From NCBI RefSeq assembly GCF_014851395.1, contig NW_024040485.1:10682384-10746383 (forward strand): a DNA stretch of 64,000 nt, written 5' to 3'. This DNA comes from Micropterus salmoides. Its lineage: Eukaryota > Chordata > Actinopteri > Centrarchiformes > Centrarchidae. This document shows positions 21,482 to 34,900 of this stretch, piece after piece. The position numbers and the translations under genes are program-made. Numbering within the stretch: position 1 is the stretch's first letter; every line of letters begins with the position of its first letter. The notes beneath the pieces are model-generated. The model had not been told where the DNA came from. It worked only from the letters and a program-made list of their open reading frames with translations, and ran no database searches.

Positions 21482-24400
21482 ATGGTGGCGCTAACTGCTA
21501 CAGCGCGTGGATTGCCAACGTTAGGCAACGGTAATAGTTACAGGGCTGATAACGGCTGGATTTGGATGAAAACTGCGTTATCATCGGCCAAAAAATATCA
21601 AGTCTTTTCTACTTGGAACTTAGAAACAGCACAAACAGAAAATGTGTCCAACAGGCGTCTATGTTTTTATCGGGTGACTAAGTTTTGGTAAGAGTAAATA
21701 TGTTAACGATACAGTAAACGTTTAGTTAACAAGACGAAAGTTAAAATATTAACGTTAACGTTTGCTAACAGCAAAGTGTTGTTTGCTAACGGTAACGTTC
21801 ATTTTAGTTCAGTTATCAGAATGACAACGCTAGAATTGCGTTAGGGAAATAATTTAAGGCTAACCCAGTTATTACAGTAAAGTTAACTACCTTTTAACGT
21901 TACTTTTATTTAATTAAGTTTGAAGAAACGTTAAGTTACGTTACAAGGTTGCATTAGCTTAGCTGAATGTTAACAAGCAAATTAACTTTAGCTAACGTTA
22001 AGCTAGTTAACATAACGTTTATTGATTAAACCTTAGCTATTTGCTAGTGGCTGTATTCAAAAACGTTTTCATGTAACGTTAACGTTACTTAACGTTCGCT
22101 AAATATAACTTCTGTCTTCATGAATGTCAGCATGATGAAAAACGGCCATGAAAAAAACACATTTATTAGCTTATGGATATTACCAATTATTTAGGTCTTT
22201 ATCATAGAAGTCAGTGTGTACAAGCTAGATCTAGTTAAAAATTAAAGGAAAGAAGGTATACCTAACGTTAATTGTGTTTTTTCATTTTATCCACTGAGGA
22301 TAACGTTTGTTCAGCAGAACTGAGGAGGTGGAGGTGATTTTGCCTGAGCTCTTTATGATGGATGCACATGATCCAAAAGCAAACAAGCATGGATGTCAGG
22401 TAAATGAATTTAACACCTTTACAGAATACAAGTCAGTTTAATTACTACTATTAACAACCCTTGTCTTTTTCAGGCCAAATACAAGCAGGCAAGAGAAGAG
22501 CGAAAGATGCTCCTCACCCCTGCACACCAGTATATGATTGACATCTTGGCTGACAGGCTGTCCTTGGAGCCAACAGCAGTCGAGGAATTTATTTTAGATT
22601 CTTCATCTGTGAGTTTTGACAATCGATCATTAGTGGTGGATCATTGGTTTTGGACAATTTTACTTCCTATGCAGCACAATTAGGTCTCTAAACAAAAGAA
22701 AAGAGAGTGCCAAGACTCAACATTAATGATATCTTCCAGATAGAAACTCAGTGTAACATCATGCACACATGCTACCAACAATTCCATTAAGAAAAAAAGG
22801 ATAAAAGTAACGTTTTTTGTTTTTATGAGCCATCATGTGCACAATGGCAAATGTTTATTATTCTTCCAAATATTTTGCAAATTGCCAGTATACATCAACA
22901 CATTTTATTGATGCATATTTCTCACTGCAGTACCACTGGAAGATGAAGAAGTCTGAACGTTTCCAGTTTTACACATAGTTACTTTACATTGTGTCTTTGG
23001 TTATGTTGCCATGTCAGTAGTGTTAAAAAGTTTCTGTCTTTGTTTTTTTGTTGCTGAATAGCTGGCTGCTTTCGATGATTTCTTTGCCAAAGGAGGTTGT
23101 AAAACCATTTCCTTTGTGTATCAAGAGTCTGAAGTCCCAGGAATAGGTACGCATATGTCTAGAAAGACTCAAATTTTGGACTGTCATATATCAGGCCAGC
23201 ATGTCTTATTTAATTTGTCATTAGACTGTCCTGATTTTAGTATTAGATGTTGACTAACATTAGTTTAAAATAGCCCAGGATTACAGTATGTAATTTTTCT
23301 AAAACTGAAATGCCAAAAATATCAAGAAAAATATAAATATCAGAAATTTGAAAAAAAATTTAATTGATTTTATTGACTTGATATCTGTAATGGAGGGGAA
23401 AACTGTCAAGTTCTGTCAAAATCATCTCAATATAATAGCAACATGTATTGACAGTTATATTTATAAGAAATAAGCTGTGGATCATAATGGTAGTATATTA
23501 TACAGGGCTTAAAGTTCTCCGGCACTGCCAGAATTCCGGCGCGTGCGTTTTATATTTAACAATATATAATTATGTCTGTAAAATATTCTATTAACTAACT
23601 AGATTAACTAATTGGAGACTGACTACCATGTAGATAATTTTTCTTAAACAAGGATTTAATGAATGAAAATACCCCACAGAAATGAAACTGCTGTCCAACT
23701 GGAATTAATATTATACTAGTGTTGAGCTATATATTATACTATTATCTGAAATTATAATGAATACACTAACCTTTGTCCGAGTACCGTCCGATACACACAC
23801 CAACATGTGAATAGGATGTACCAGCAGGGCAGCGCAATAAAACAATAATCAGAATTATTGCGATATAATTTTCCTAAATAAATATAACACATTTTTAATA
23901 AATGTTCGATAAGTGTTTGATTTAATTCATTTGAATCATGATCAAATTAGCACTTATTTTTTCTATTAAGATATTTATTTTGTTGAGGAAAAGGGACTTA
24001 ATAAAGATTTGACTAAATTTTACTCGTGTATATTTATTGAAAAATACTAATACTAATTAGGGCCCGAGCACGAACCGTGTATCATGTCCAGACACACAAA
24101 AAAGCCTCAAGAACCCATATCCTAAACTCAACAGGAAGTCGGCCATTTTGAATTTTACGGCCATTTTTGAATGATTTACACACTTCATACTTTAATGAAC
24201 TCCTCCTAGGCGTTTAGTCCGATCGACTTCAAGTTTCTGCTGTGCCTTCTAAAGGCATTGACGATGAAAAGTTGTGCTATCTGTGTTTTTGTCAATGGGC
24301 GTGTCCGTGGCGTCGATGATTCGCCATGAAAACAGGAAGTTATTATAACTTCAGTGTGCATGCTCACATCTAAACCAAACCTTACATGTAGGATGAGAGT

Positions 24401-25923
24401 CCCGCCCTGAACACATGTACATGCCGACATTCACCCACAGTCATAGCGCCACATGCTGGCAACAGAAAGTGACTTTTAACGAAGCAGCCCCCGCCGCACG
24501 TTTGACCTACATGTATGAAATTTCTGTGGCACATGTATCATGTCCAGACGTACCAAAAAGCCTCTTGGAGCGATCCCCTAAACCCAACAGGAAGTCGGCC
24601 ATTTTGAATTTTACGGCAATTTTTGGATGATTTACACTTCGTACTTTAATGAACTCCTCCTAGGGATTTAGTCGGATCGATTTCAAATTTCTGCTGTGCC
24701 TTCTAAAGGCATTGAAGATGAAAAGTTGTGCTATCTGTGAGTATTCGTCAATGGGCGTGTCCGTGGCGTCAAAGATCAACTCTTCGCCATGACACAGGAA
24801 GTTGTTGTAACTTCAGTGTACATGCTCACATCTGAACAAATCTTTACGTGCTTGATAATTCTCCCACCCCGAAGACATCTACACGCCAATACCGATTTAT
24901 ATTTATAGCACCAAGTGCTATGTAGCGCCACTAAGGGGACACAGCAAGTGAGGAATAACACCTTCATGCAGCGTCCAAAGCGTGTAGCAAATTCACAGCC
25001 GCGCCGGCAGAGCTCCAGAATATGCAACGCGGTCGGCTCACACCCCGACGCACTACACATGCAAGGGCCCGCCCAACGCTGCTTGCAGCTTTAATACTAA
25101 CTTTGAATTTTCTGCCTCAGATATGTTAACGGATCCACTCTGTGGCATCAAGTGTTTTTTTCTGACCATAAAGAAAAGTTAAAACCGCAAATAACCATCT
25201 GTTTTTTTCAACTTTCACTCAGGAGCAAAATCAGCCTTTAAACTTGAAAGAAATAATGATTTGACATTTATCCTGATAATTGTCTATATCCAATGATATG
25301 AAATTTGTAGCTCTAAGTACCAGCACCTGTTTTTTACCAGAAAGCAGAAAATAAAGAAAAATCTTTCTTCCACATTGAACATTTCTTCAAAACAGTGTAC
25401 AATCATCTTCTGGTCTTGTTCTTGTGAACCCAGTCTTGCGAGTAAAGTGTATATCACTCCCCTGATCTGAGCCCCTATGGCCCCACCACTTTTCAACACA
25501 GTTACGCTCTTTCTCCATCTTTGTGGTAACCCCCGAACACATTCAGCTTTATGCCCTGTTTATGTGATTGAGTTTAGGTCCACTTCATTTTTGGGTTGTT
25601 TGTGTAAATCTTTACCAACTACTAAACATAAATGATTTTGTTTTTGATGATTTGTTCCCATACTGATGAATGTTCAAACTTTAGTACACATAATCAATAT
25701 CACCAATGATTTGTTTCACAGGTCCATTCCAGTTTTTCATCTCATCAAAAATCATTTGGATTTAATTTCAGAGTGTGGACGCTCATATCCTGGGACTGTC
25801 AAAGGGGGAAAACTATTGAGGATGTTTTTAGCCAATATGTCTCAGACGTGCCTTACAGGTGTTTGCTGCACCTTCACACGGATTAGACTGGACATTCCTG
25901 TGAATTCAGAAAACATACATGAG
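21482..25923 (+). CDS. dnah8: dnah8 exons 1-5: N-terminal leader
   Basis: Exons 21482-21687, 22315-22399, 22474-22608, 23062-23146 and 25772-25923 encode residues 1-221. Exons 3-5 carry LLTPAHQYMIDILADRLSLE, AVEEFILDS, FDDFFAKGG and ECGRSYPG, which match the N-terminal region of long DNAH8 forms. Exon 1 starts MVALTATARGLPTL and joins exon 2 in frame only if the second of two nearby AG acceptors is not used; the first gives Cys-Arg-Thr-Glu, the second a stop. The start at 21482 has G at +4. A Met in exon 2 (MMDAHDP) is a possible alternative start, so the first 70-85 residues are the least certain part. The intron after exon 4 is 2.6 kb and holds a large repeat. Confidence 0.8.
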
Positions 25924-28900
25924 GTAAGAAAGTCTTGTATGTGTAAAGTGGTATGTTTCTGTAATTGTAATTCATCAGAATTTTATAAATGTTCTAAAGA
26001 AAGCTGTCTGTTTATGTTATAAATTTTTAAAATAAAGACAAAACTCTATCAGGGAGCATACAACTACAAAGGCTAAGTAGCTATAAATGTCTTAACAATG
26101 TAGAAAGTAATGACATTTTTATTGTAGATACGGATCTGCATTAAAGTACATAGATGGATAGATCATTGATCATTAGAGATCATGCAGCTTTTTTCCAAAA
26201 TGAATATTTTGGCTTTATAAAAAATTTCAAGTCAGCCAAACCCATTACAACTGAGTTATAGCCATTTACGATAAATGCATAATTTTCCTGGAGTGCTCAT
26301 GTTGGCAAAATAGACTCAAATTTGTTCAGATGCTGATGCTATCATGTATGAGGAACATTTTTTCATACCATTTAACAAAACAGCTGATTTTACACCTGTA
26401 ACAAGTCAGATGAAACAAATCCGCATTCCCTGTATTCATATGGGAAACGCTCGCAGTTATTGTCATTGAAAAGTGTTGCTTAAGAAGATGCTCGCTGCTG
26501 ATGACAACGCAACTAGCACTAAGTTAGTTTTTACATGTTTTGAATGATCTTGTGTTGATGCTTTGTAGGAGATCTTCTTTTCAATGGTTGATGCCAGAAA
26601 TGGCCTCCTGAAAGGAGCAAGGAACGCTTACAACTTTCTACTACCAGCTCTTGATGCGGCACAAAACTGGGGTGTCTTAGATAAGTCTAGACATGGAGAA
26701 AAATTTAAAAAGAACTTCAAGTACACCATAAAACATTGTCTTAGCTCCTTAGATGGTTAGTAATTTTCTTTTCTTAAAGTTGTCAGTTACATATTTTTTT
26801 GAGTTTTTGAAGTTTTATGTTTTATTAAAACGATCACAGTAACGTGTCATTTTAGTAATTTGTGTCATCATTTTATTTGGTAAACCATACTTGATATATA
26901 TTTATATATCTTTTACTTTTATCTTTCTTGTTTGTACCACAGACATCCAGATGAGCAATGAGAGTATTGTTCATCTGAATACAGCTGTAGATATTGACTT
27001 CTCAAAATTGGCCTCCCTTGAAGATATGAAAGTTGCAGCTGCCAACTTTGACATGGTGCATCGACTGGAAGAAGTACTGAAGCAATGGTATAAGCAAATA
27101 GAGCAGGTTTGTAAAATTAAGATTTGATATTGGCTATTACAACTCTAACTCGGAGTCAAATTCATGAGAACAAAAAAAGTCTATCTCAGTATCAAAGATT
27201 AAAGAACTAAGGCTAAAACAATACAGTGTCATTAAGATGCTGTGCAGATACAATATCAGAGAATGTTTAAGATCTATGCAGTTGGTCCAAAATATAATGG
27301 AAAGTACAGATAACATGGGACATAAAATATTGGTTAATTAATCTTATTAATTGAAATGTTAAAGCATATAACTTCCTAAAGGAGTCTAATTGTAGAGTAT
27401 TAAATGAAATTGCTGGCCTGTAAACCTTTCTCTGTATCCATAATCATCAGGTCCTGATAGAAAGTGATCAATTGAGAAAAGAGGTTGATTCTGCAGGGCC
27501 ACTGAGTGAGTTAGAACACTGGAAAAAAATGTCTTTACGGTTCAACTCCATCATCACTCACATTAAAGGCCCAGAGTGTAAGGCAGTGGTAATGGTGCTC
27601 CACATCAGCAATTCCAAAATTATGAAGGTACGGACACTTAAGTATTGTATCTAAGGTTTGAGTTGTGTGTAGATTCAATATGACTATTTTATTCTATGGA
27701 AAGTGAAACAAGACAAGTGTTTGTGCAAATTATGATAGAAAATGTTATTGTTGCATGAGATATAGTAATTATCACAGATCAGTGTCCACAGTGTAAAGAT
27801 GATCATTCCAGGTGTGCAAATTAATTCAAATAATTTTTTTTATATGTAGTCATCTTGCTTTAAGGTACTAACCAATAACTGTAAACAATTTATGAAGAGC
27901 ACTAATGCGTCATGATATTGTAAAGATTCTAGCACTGTATTATTTTTAACTGTAACTATCAATTTAATGTGTTATGTAAGATACATTTGTTCCAACTCTT
28001 TCAAATTTGTTACCGTTGTTTTTTGGAGTGTTTATGAGTATTCTGCAACCTGAAAACATCACTTTAGGCTCTGGTACAGTCATTTGTGAAGGGCATTGTA
28101 TGGACTAAAAAACATTAGATTTAAAGAATCAAAATTTAACCTTTTCAACCATGTACCTATGTAGATGTGGCGGGAGCTGGATGCCAGGATAACTGATCGT
28201 GCAAATGAGGCAAAAGACAATGTAAAATTCCTTAACACACTGGAGAAAGTCTGTCAACCTCTTTACAGCAGTGATCCGGTATGTATAGTCATATATTTCA
28301 TGTGATGATATTTATGTAAAGTTAAGGTTGTATTTGTTAGTAATGAATGAGAGACTCTCATAGATCGATAGATCATTTTATGTATACAGAAAGATGAAGG
28401 AGCATAATTCAGGTACAATGTCTGCAAAAATAGCAGATTAAAAGATGCATTTGAAAAAGAATGCCCTAAGTGTTGTTATAGATCTAAGTTGTTAAAAAAA
28501 ACACATTTTCCATAAAAGTTGGCAAATGTGTACGTCATTTTGTAATGCTGTTTACATTCTAAAGTAAGGATTAATAACACCCTATGTAGTGGACGGAAAA
28601 AATTGCATAAAGCAACATGAAACATATTGAACATGCATGGTCACCAACCAACAACTACCATCATGTGTTGCACATGACATCAGTCCAAATTAGTTTTTGA
28701 TGACTGACAATAACACTCAATATACTGTTGATGTAGTATTTATTCCCTGTATAGTGAAGGCAATTTCAGGTGCAGCCCATGTGTGCAGCAGGTGTTGGTT
28801 AAACTGCAGATACCTGAGTGAGAGTGACCTCTACTGGATACCAGCTTATAATGAAAGACAGCAGCTATATTTAGACAAAAGATTAATAGGTATAAATAAA

Positions 28901-31900
28901 TAGGTATAAATACAATTTACGAGTTGTCCAGACTTGTCGTAGGACTGATGTGAAATTAATCTGCTGTTATCCCAACCTAAGTTTTTTAAATGGATGCATA
29001 TTTAATTACTTTGAAGCAATTTTGAGTTTGAAAATCCTATATAAATCACACTTCATAATTACGTTGACATGATCCCGTTTAAATCTGCAGTTCAAATGAT
29101 ATCATTCATTAAAATTTCTCATTGATGCTATTGTATTAACACTACAATAGCAAAATAACTTAAATGATGCACTTACTGAAGGTTAATTTGTCTCTGACAT
29201 GTCGCTGATAATCAGGTCAGCTGGAAGAGCCCGTGGGCTTTGCTTCTGCAATTGTGAAACTTGTAAGAGTCGCAACTCTGCAGACACACATATCAATCAT
29301 TAACATCAATATTATTCCTTTAATTCCACTGCTGATGCTGCTAGAAATGCTTCTCCTAAAGCAGGACTTCAATCATCAAACTTGTTAAGTTCTTTTTACC
29401 CTTGTGTAATTTTTATGAATTAACACGTGCTTACATATGGACCAGGATAGCCTGTGCTGTATACAAAGTTAGGAGCATTTGCTGAATCTGATTTACCCAC
29501 CATATGAAAAAGTATGAGAAAGTTGAGATAAGAATACAAAAATGTTCTTGCAGCTTTCCCATCAGTAGGACAGAGTGGTAGTAATTCCTACACATTACTA
29601 GCATTGACTAAGAGTCAGTTGATTTGCGTGATAGAACTTTTAGTGCATCATGAATTAAAGTGTAAAGTAGCTGTCCATTAGAAGGTAAAGGGATGCCAGT
29701 AATTTCCACACAGAGTTAGTAAGTAATATAGTAAAGTAAATAATATAGATATACATGATGTGTGATTTCAGGTCACCATGATGAAAAGCGTGCAGAACGT
29801 TATCAACGCCATTCAAATGATTTACAGTGTTTCACTGTACTACAATACAAGTGAAAAAATATCTGCACTGTTTGTCAAAGTAAGTGTATTGTATTCAGTC
29901 TCAGAAAAATATACAAGTTGTGTTTTTACAAAATCTAAGGATCCAATTTACTTAGCAAGACTTTGTAATTGCTTTCCTGAAAAATCTTCCAGGTCACAAA
30001 TCAGATGGTTACAGCGTGCAGATCATATATAACTGACAATGGCACAAGTCTAATATGGGACCAAGATGCTGAAGACATCATCAGGAAAATGCAGGTGATG
30101 ATGATACCTACCTGTGCGGAACACATCGGGTATCATTTCTGAGGCTTGACATGTTGACATCAGCATGTAACTGTCATTCGTGTTTTATCTTTGGCAGGAC
30201 TGTATCAGCTTATATCAGGAGTATCAGTCTCGCTTCCACAAAACAAAGGCACAAACAATGGAGAGGCCCGGAAAGAGGCCCCTTGACATTTCAGAGATGC
30301 AGATTTTTTGCAAGTTTGAGGGCTTCTGCAAGCAACTCGATAAGGTGCAGTCCACGCTTACTTTGTAAATTTAAATCCCACTCTTACTGTAAGGCCTTGC
30401 CAAGTAACAATAAGCATAATTTTTTTTATAGATCACACAAATAATTACAGTGTTCAAAACATTTGAATCTCTTGGAAAATCAAATATTGAGGGCATTGAG
30501 ATTCTGGCCAGACAATTTCACACTATATCTATGAATCTGAAAAGGAAGCAGTATGATATGTTGGCTCCAAGGACTGCTGAATTTGAAACTGATTTTACTA
30601 AGTTTATGAGTCAAATCAGCAACATTGAGGTATGTATAATTTCCTCTGTTTACAATCTGTGGTGTAGGTAGCTTCTATTGTCTCCCTCTGTCATATATTA
30701 AATATTGTTTCCAATGTAGATTGTCATATTAAAGTTTTGGCTATCCTTATGTGCAGAACCAGCTTCGGGCATTTATGAGTTCATGCTTCGCAAACATCAT
30801 CTCATCTCAGCAAGCTCTTTGCCTAATACAGCGGTCAGTGTAATATGACATTGTAGCATAATATAACGATTGTACTGTAATTATTTAAACTGGATTATTT
30901 GGCATTATAATCAGAAATTTCTGACACAGGTCTCACAAATACCTTTATTTGTAGTTTTCAGAGGCTGAACATTCCCTGTCTTGACACAGAAATTCCCAAC
31001 CTCTTTGGTCTTATTCTTAAGCAATATGCCTCAGAGCTAGAGTTTGTGAAAAAGGTATGACATTTTCATGCTAGAATAAATACTGAGAATAAAGTATAAC
31101 TTCACTGTCAAATATGGACTTTGAAAGAATTGATTAAAGTAACATTTTCTTTGCAGCTCTATGACAATCAGAGAGATGACCCCCCATTAGCTAGAAACAT
31201 GCCTCCTGTTGCTGGAAGGATTGGTTGGGTCAGGCACCTCTACAAAAAAATTGAGGAGCCCATATCATACATAAAAGTAAACCTACATTTCTCTCACCAA
31301 AACAACAAAAAATACTTTATTATCGTACTGAAATATTTTAACGTTGAATGCATCTGCATTAATAGATAAACAACCCTGAGGGACAAGAAGTGGTCAAAAT
31401 GTACAATCAAACTGCAGCTGCATTAGTAGAGTTTGAGTCTGTTTACCATGCAGCGTGGATGGATGAAGTCTCAAAACTAGATTATGGTTGGTTCTTTGGC
31501 TCAGACTTAATATATTGTTCCTTGTTAAGTTGCATCATGGTTACATGTCATAATTTCAAATACTTTCTCCCTATTCTCCTTTATAACAGTCTTGAATATT
31601 ACACTGCTGGTTCGTCACCCAAAGACTGGAAAATTAGTTGTCAACTTTGATCCTAAAGTAACTGAGGTAATTCGGGAGGCTAAGTGTTTGTTGAAGATGG
31701 GTCTGGAAGTTCCAAAGCAGGCTTTGCGTCTGGTCAATTTGGAAAGCAAAATAAAGGGCTATCACCTCCGACTACAGGTAAATCCTAACATTGTTTTTCA
31801 CAGATAGACAAGTTACCTTAATATAAAATTACATGTAAGCTTGTTTGTTTTTTTATAGACCATTTTGGATGATTATGGGTCCACTTGTGAGAACATACCT

Positions 31901-34900
31901 GCAGACTTCACCAGCTTGATGGCTTCAAAAATAAAAAATGTAAGCAGTCAGTAAATACAGTACATTTTGAAAGTAGAACATTTAAGTAATCCACGAAATA
32001 TCAACAAGTGGAAAAATAAGGTCATGTTCTCATTGATGTAAACACTAAGTGGTTCAACAGAATGTGTCACAAATCAATAACAACACTTAGTGTTTCTTGC
32101 TTTGTTGCTTAACAAAAAAAAAAACACTTCTGTGGGAAAAGGTATGGAACCATATTTTATTTTTCTGGCTTTTGTGTAAAAAAGTTACTATATCTTAATT
32201 TGTCATTGCTTCCAGATTTGATCATTTTTAGCTATTATGTTTTTGGTAAATTACAAGGTGGAATCTGTGCTTCGTCATGGATCAGTGCTGCTCACCTGGT
32301 CATCCTTCCTCCTGGACAAGTTCTTCCAAAATGTTGACACTGCTTTGTTTGAGCTCAAACTTCTTGTGAAGAAGGTATGTTACTGACGAAATCACTGAGC
32401 AAATTATTAGCTGTCTTTCCTTTTAAGATATGGATATTGCTATAATTTCAAGTATAGTTATTTACTGTTAAAAGCTGTACTAAAGATAATTAACTTCTAG
32501 AAAAAGATTATTTAAAAAATCATCAGTAGGTTTAATTGCATTTTCTGTAGAGGAATTACTTAAATGAATGGCTGTGTATCTGCCGTGTAAATTATATTAA
32601 CCAGTGAGGAATCACACTTTTTACCCTTCAGGGATTCTTAAAAATACTATAGGCATGTTTCTAGATAACATTTTGTATTTTCAGGTGCAGGATATCTGTA
32701 AGATACACATTGACGATGTTCTTAAAGACATCTCAGAGACTATGCTGATTGAGCTCCCAGAAGATGCGTCTTCATTGCAGCACCTGATTTACCTTAATGA
32801 GGTATGGACTATTTCACTTTTTTTGATTGCCATCTTATTTTTATGATACTGATATCAAATGACAATGTAAAAAAAGGGGTAAAGGGGTTTTTAGTGATTT
32901 ATCTTATTTCAGCTGCAGCAGGCAGCTGTTTTCAGCAGAATAAACTCTAAAAAACAGTGATTGGTGGGAGATGGTGCACATAGTGGAGCATTTAGCAGCG
33001 AAAGATCCAGACATGTCCCTCAAGAGTTTATAGAGACCAAACAGGACTCAAAATGAATTATAATGTTGCTTTGTAACTGCTGGATATGTATATAGGCAAC
33101 TGTTTGCCATATCAACTTAAAAGGTGATGATATGACAGTGTTGTGTTCTAAACTTGTTTACGCTGCCCCCAAGTGGTCAGAAAACTCATGTTCAACAATT
33201 ATTACTTTGGTAAAGATGAAGGTATAATTTGTAATGGGTTTTTTTGTTGGGTTTTTTTGTATTTGTTTTTTATGAATTATGTCTGGTTCTCCAATTATTA
33301 TAATCAATATATATATCTTCTTTTAGAATCAATGCAAGGAGTGGGCAAAAAAATTGGACTACGAATGTAGTCGTGTCAAACAAGCAGTGAAGGAGCTGGA
33401 GAAATTGTTCAGGGACATTTATGACTCAAAAGGCACCAAGAAGACTGTCGAGGAACCTGTTTCAGGTTCTCTTTAAGTCTCAGTTTTAAGTGTTGCACAC
33501 AAACTTCAGTCATACAGTACATAAAATTCTAGAAATATGTATGGGTGTGTATTTTTTTATATAACCCTTTGAACATTTTAGGACGGAAGAGTGTGACATT
33601 CTCAGGAGAGAGCCAAAAGCCCCCTAATGAAAATGAGGGAATTAATTTAGAAGGACCAGACCGAGATAAAGCAATCAAATTTGAAAAGGTGTGTTTGCTT
33701 ATCAACACAAAAACATTGTTCTTATAAACATTATACCAACATGTGTTAATTCTTCTAATAAAAATCTTGATTTCAGGAGTTTAAGAAGCTTTATGAATAC
33801 TTCAGTGCAAGGGTATTAGATGCACTGGTCAAAACAACCAAGTTATCTCTGGAGACCATGAAAAGGAGAATTTGTGGCACTAAGTAAGTATTAATGTGTT
33901 TGTTATTATGTAAGTAAAAGGCCAATTTCTAAAATGATATGATCTCTTATAGTCCGACATCAAAGTCTAAGACGGTCTCACTAATAAAATCTGAAGTCCA
34001 GCTGGTTAGACCAAACGTGGTGAGTTTCTTCTATTCACTGGCGAACTAGTTACCTTGTAGGAAAGAGGGATTATCTGGAATTCCTCGTCAAACTTGTTAA
34101 ACAGAACATTTAGTCTCTCTGTCGGATATTTGTTGTCATCAGGTAATGATTCCCACTGAAGATGAGAGCCAACAGGCCATAAATCAACTAATTGACTTGG
34201 TGTTGGACGTTAGCAAGGGCATTGCATGGTCATGGGAATACAGTCACGATAGCACTAAAATCAAAGGTAAGTCATTGTTAGCATGCACATTGATGGAAAA
34301 AAAACCTGACAGACAAGTTGACAGGAATGTAATAGTTAATAAAGTTGTTAATTTGTAAATGTCTTTGTTTTAACAAATGCAAAAAGTTAAACAACTAAAA
34401 TGAAATAATAAAATAATAATAATTAAACAAAACAAAACAAATATAACCCACCCACCGTCTGGATCCAGAACTGCATATCTCAGTCACATATTAAATCTGA
34501 AAACCACAGAGGATAGCTAAGAGTCAATGCCAAGCCTCTATTGCTGACTCTTTTGCTCCGTGGACTCTAGCTGTCGACAACTCCAAATAGGCAATATCCA
34601 AATATGTTTAGACCCAAGCTCGAAAAGAGAGTGAATGTGGAGGTTTCCAACATTTGGCAACTAGTTTTTTTGCAGCCGCAAGTCCAGCCAACAATGCTCT
34701 TTTATCCAGTGGCAAACCCAGCCTTGATAAATCATTAAAAAGGAGTGTTGCAGGCAATCTAATCTCAAACAACTTAGAGAGGTTAGAGGCAACCATCTTC
34801 AAAAATTTGGCCACTGGGGTACACTCCCAAAACATGAAAAAACTGCTAGTCACTTTGGAGGAACAGATAATACACGTAGGATCATTAATAACTTTCATCA

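Noticed and set aside
21505..21532. X-box-like pair (ATTGCC ... GGCAAC) at the dnah8 start, as expected for RFX control of cilia genes
   Set aside because: The half-sites are seven bases apart, not the one to three of a functional X-box, and they lie inside the predicted exon 1.
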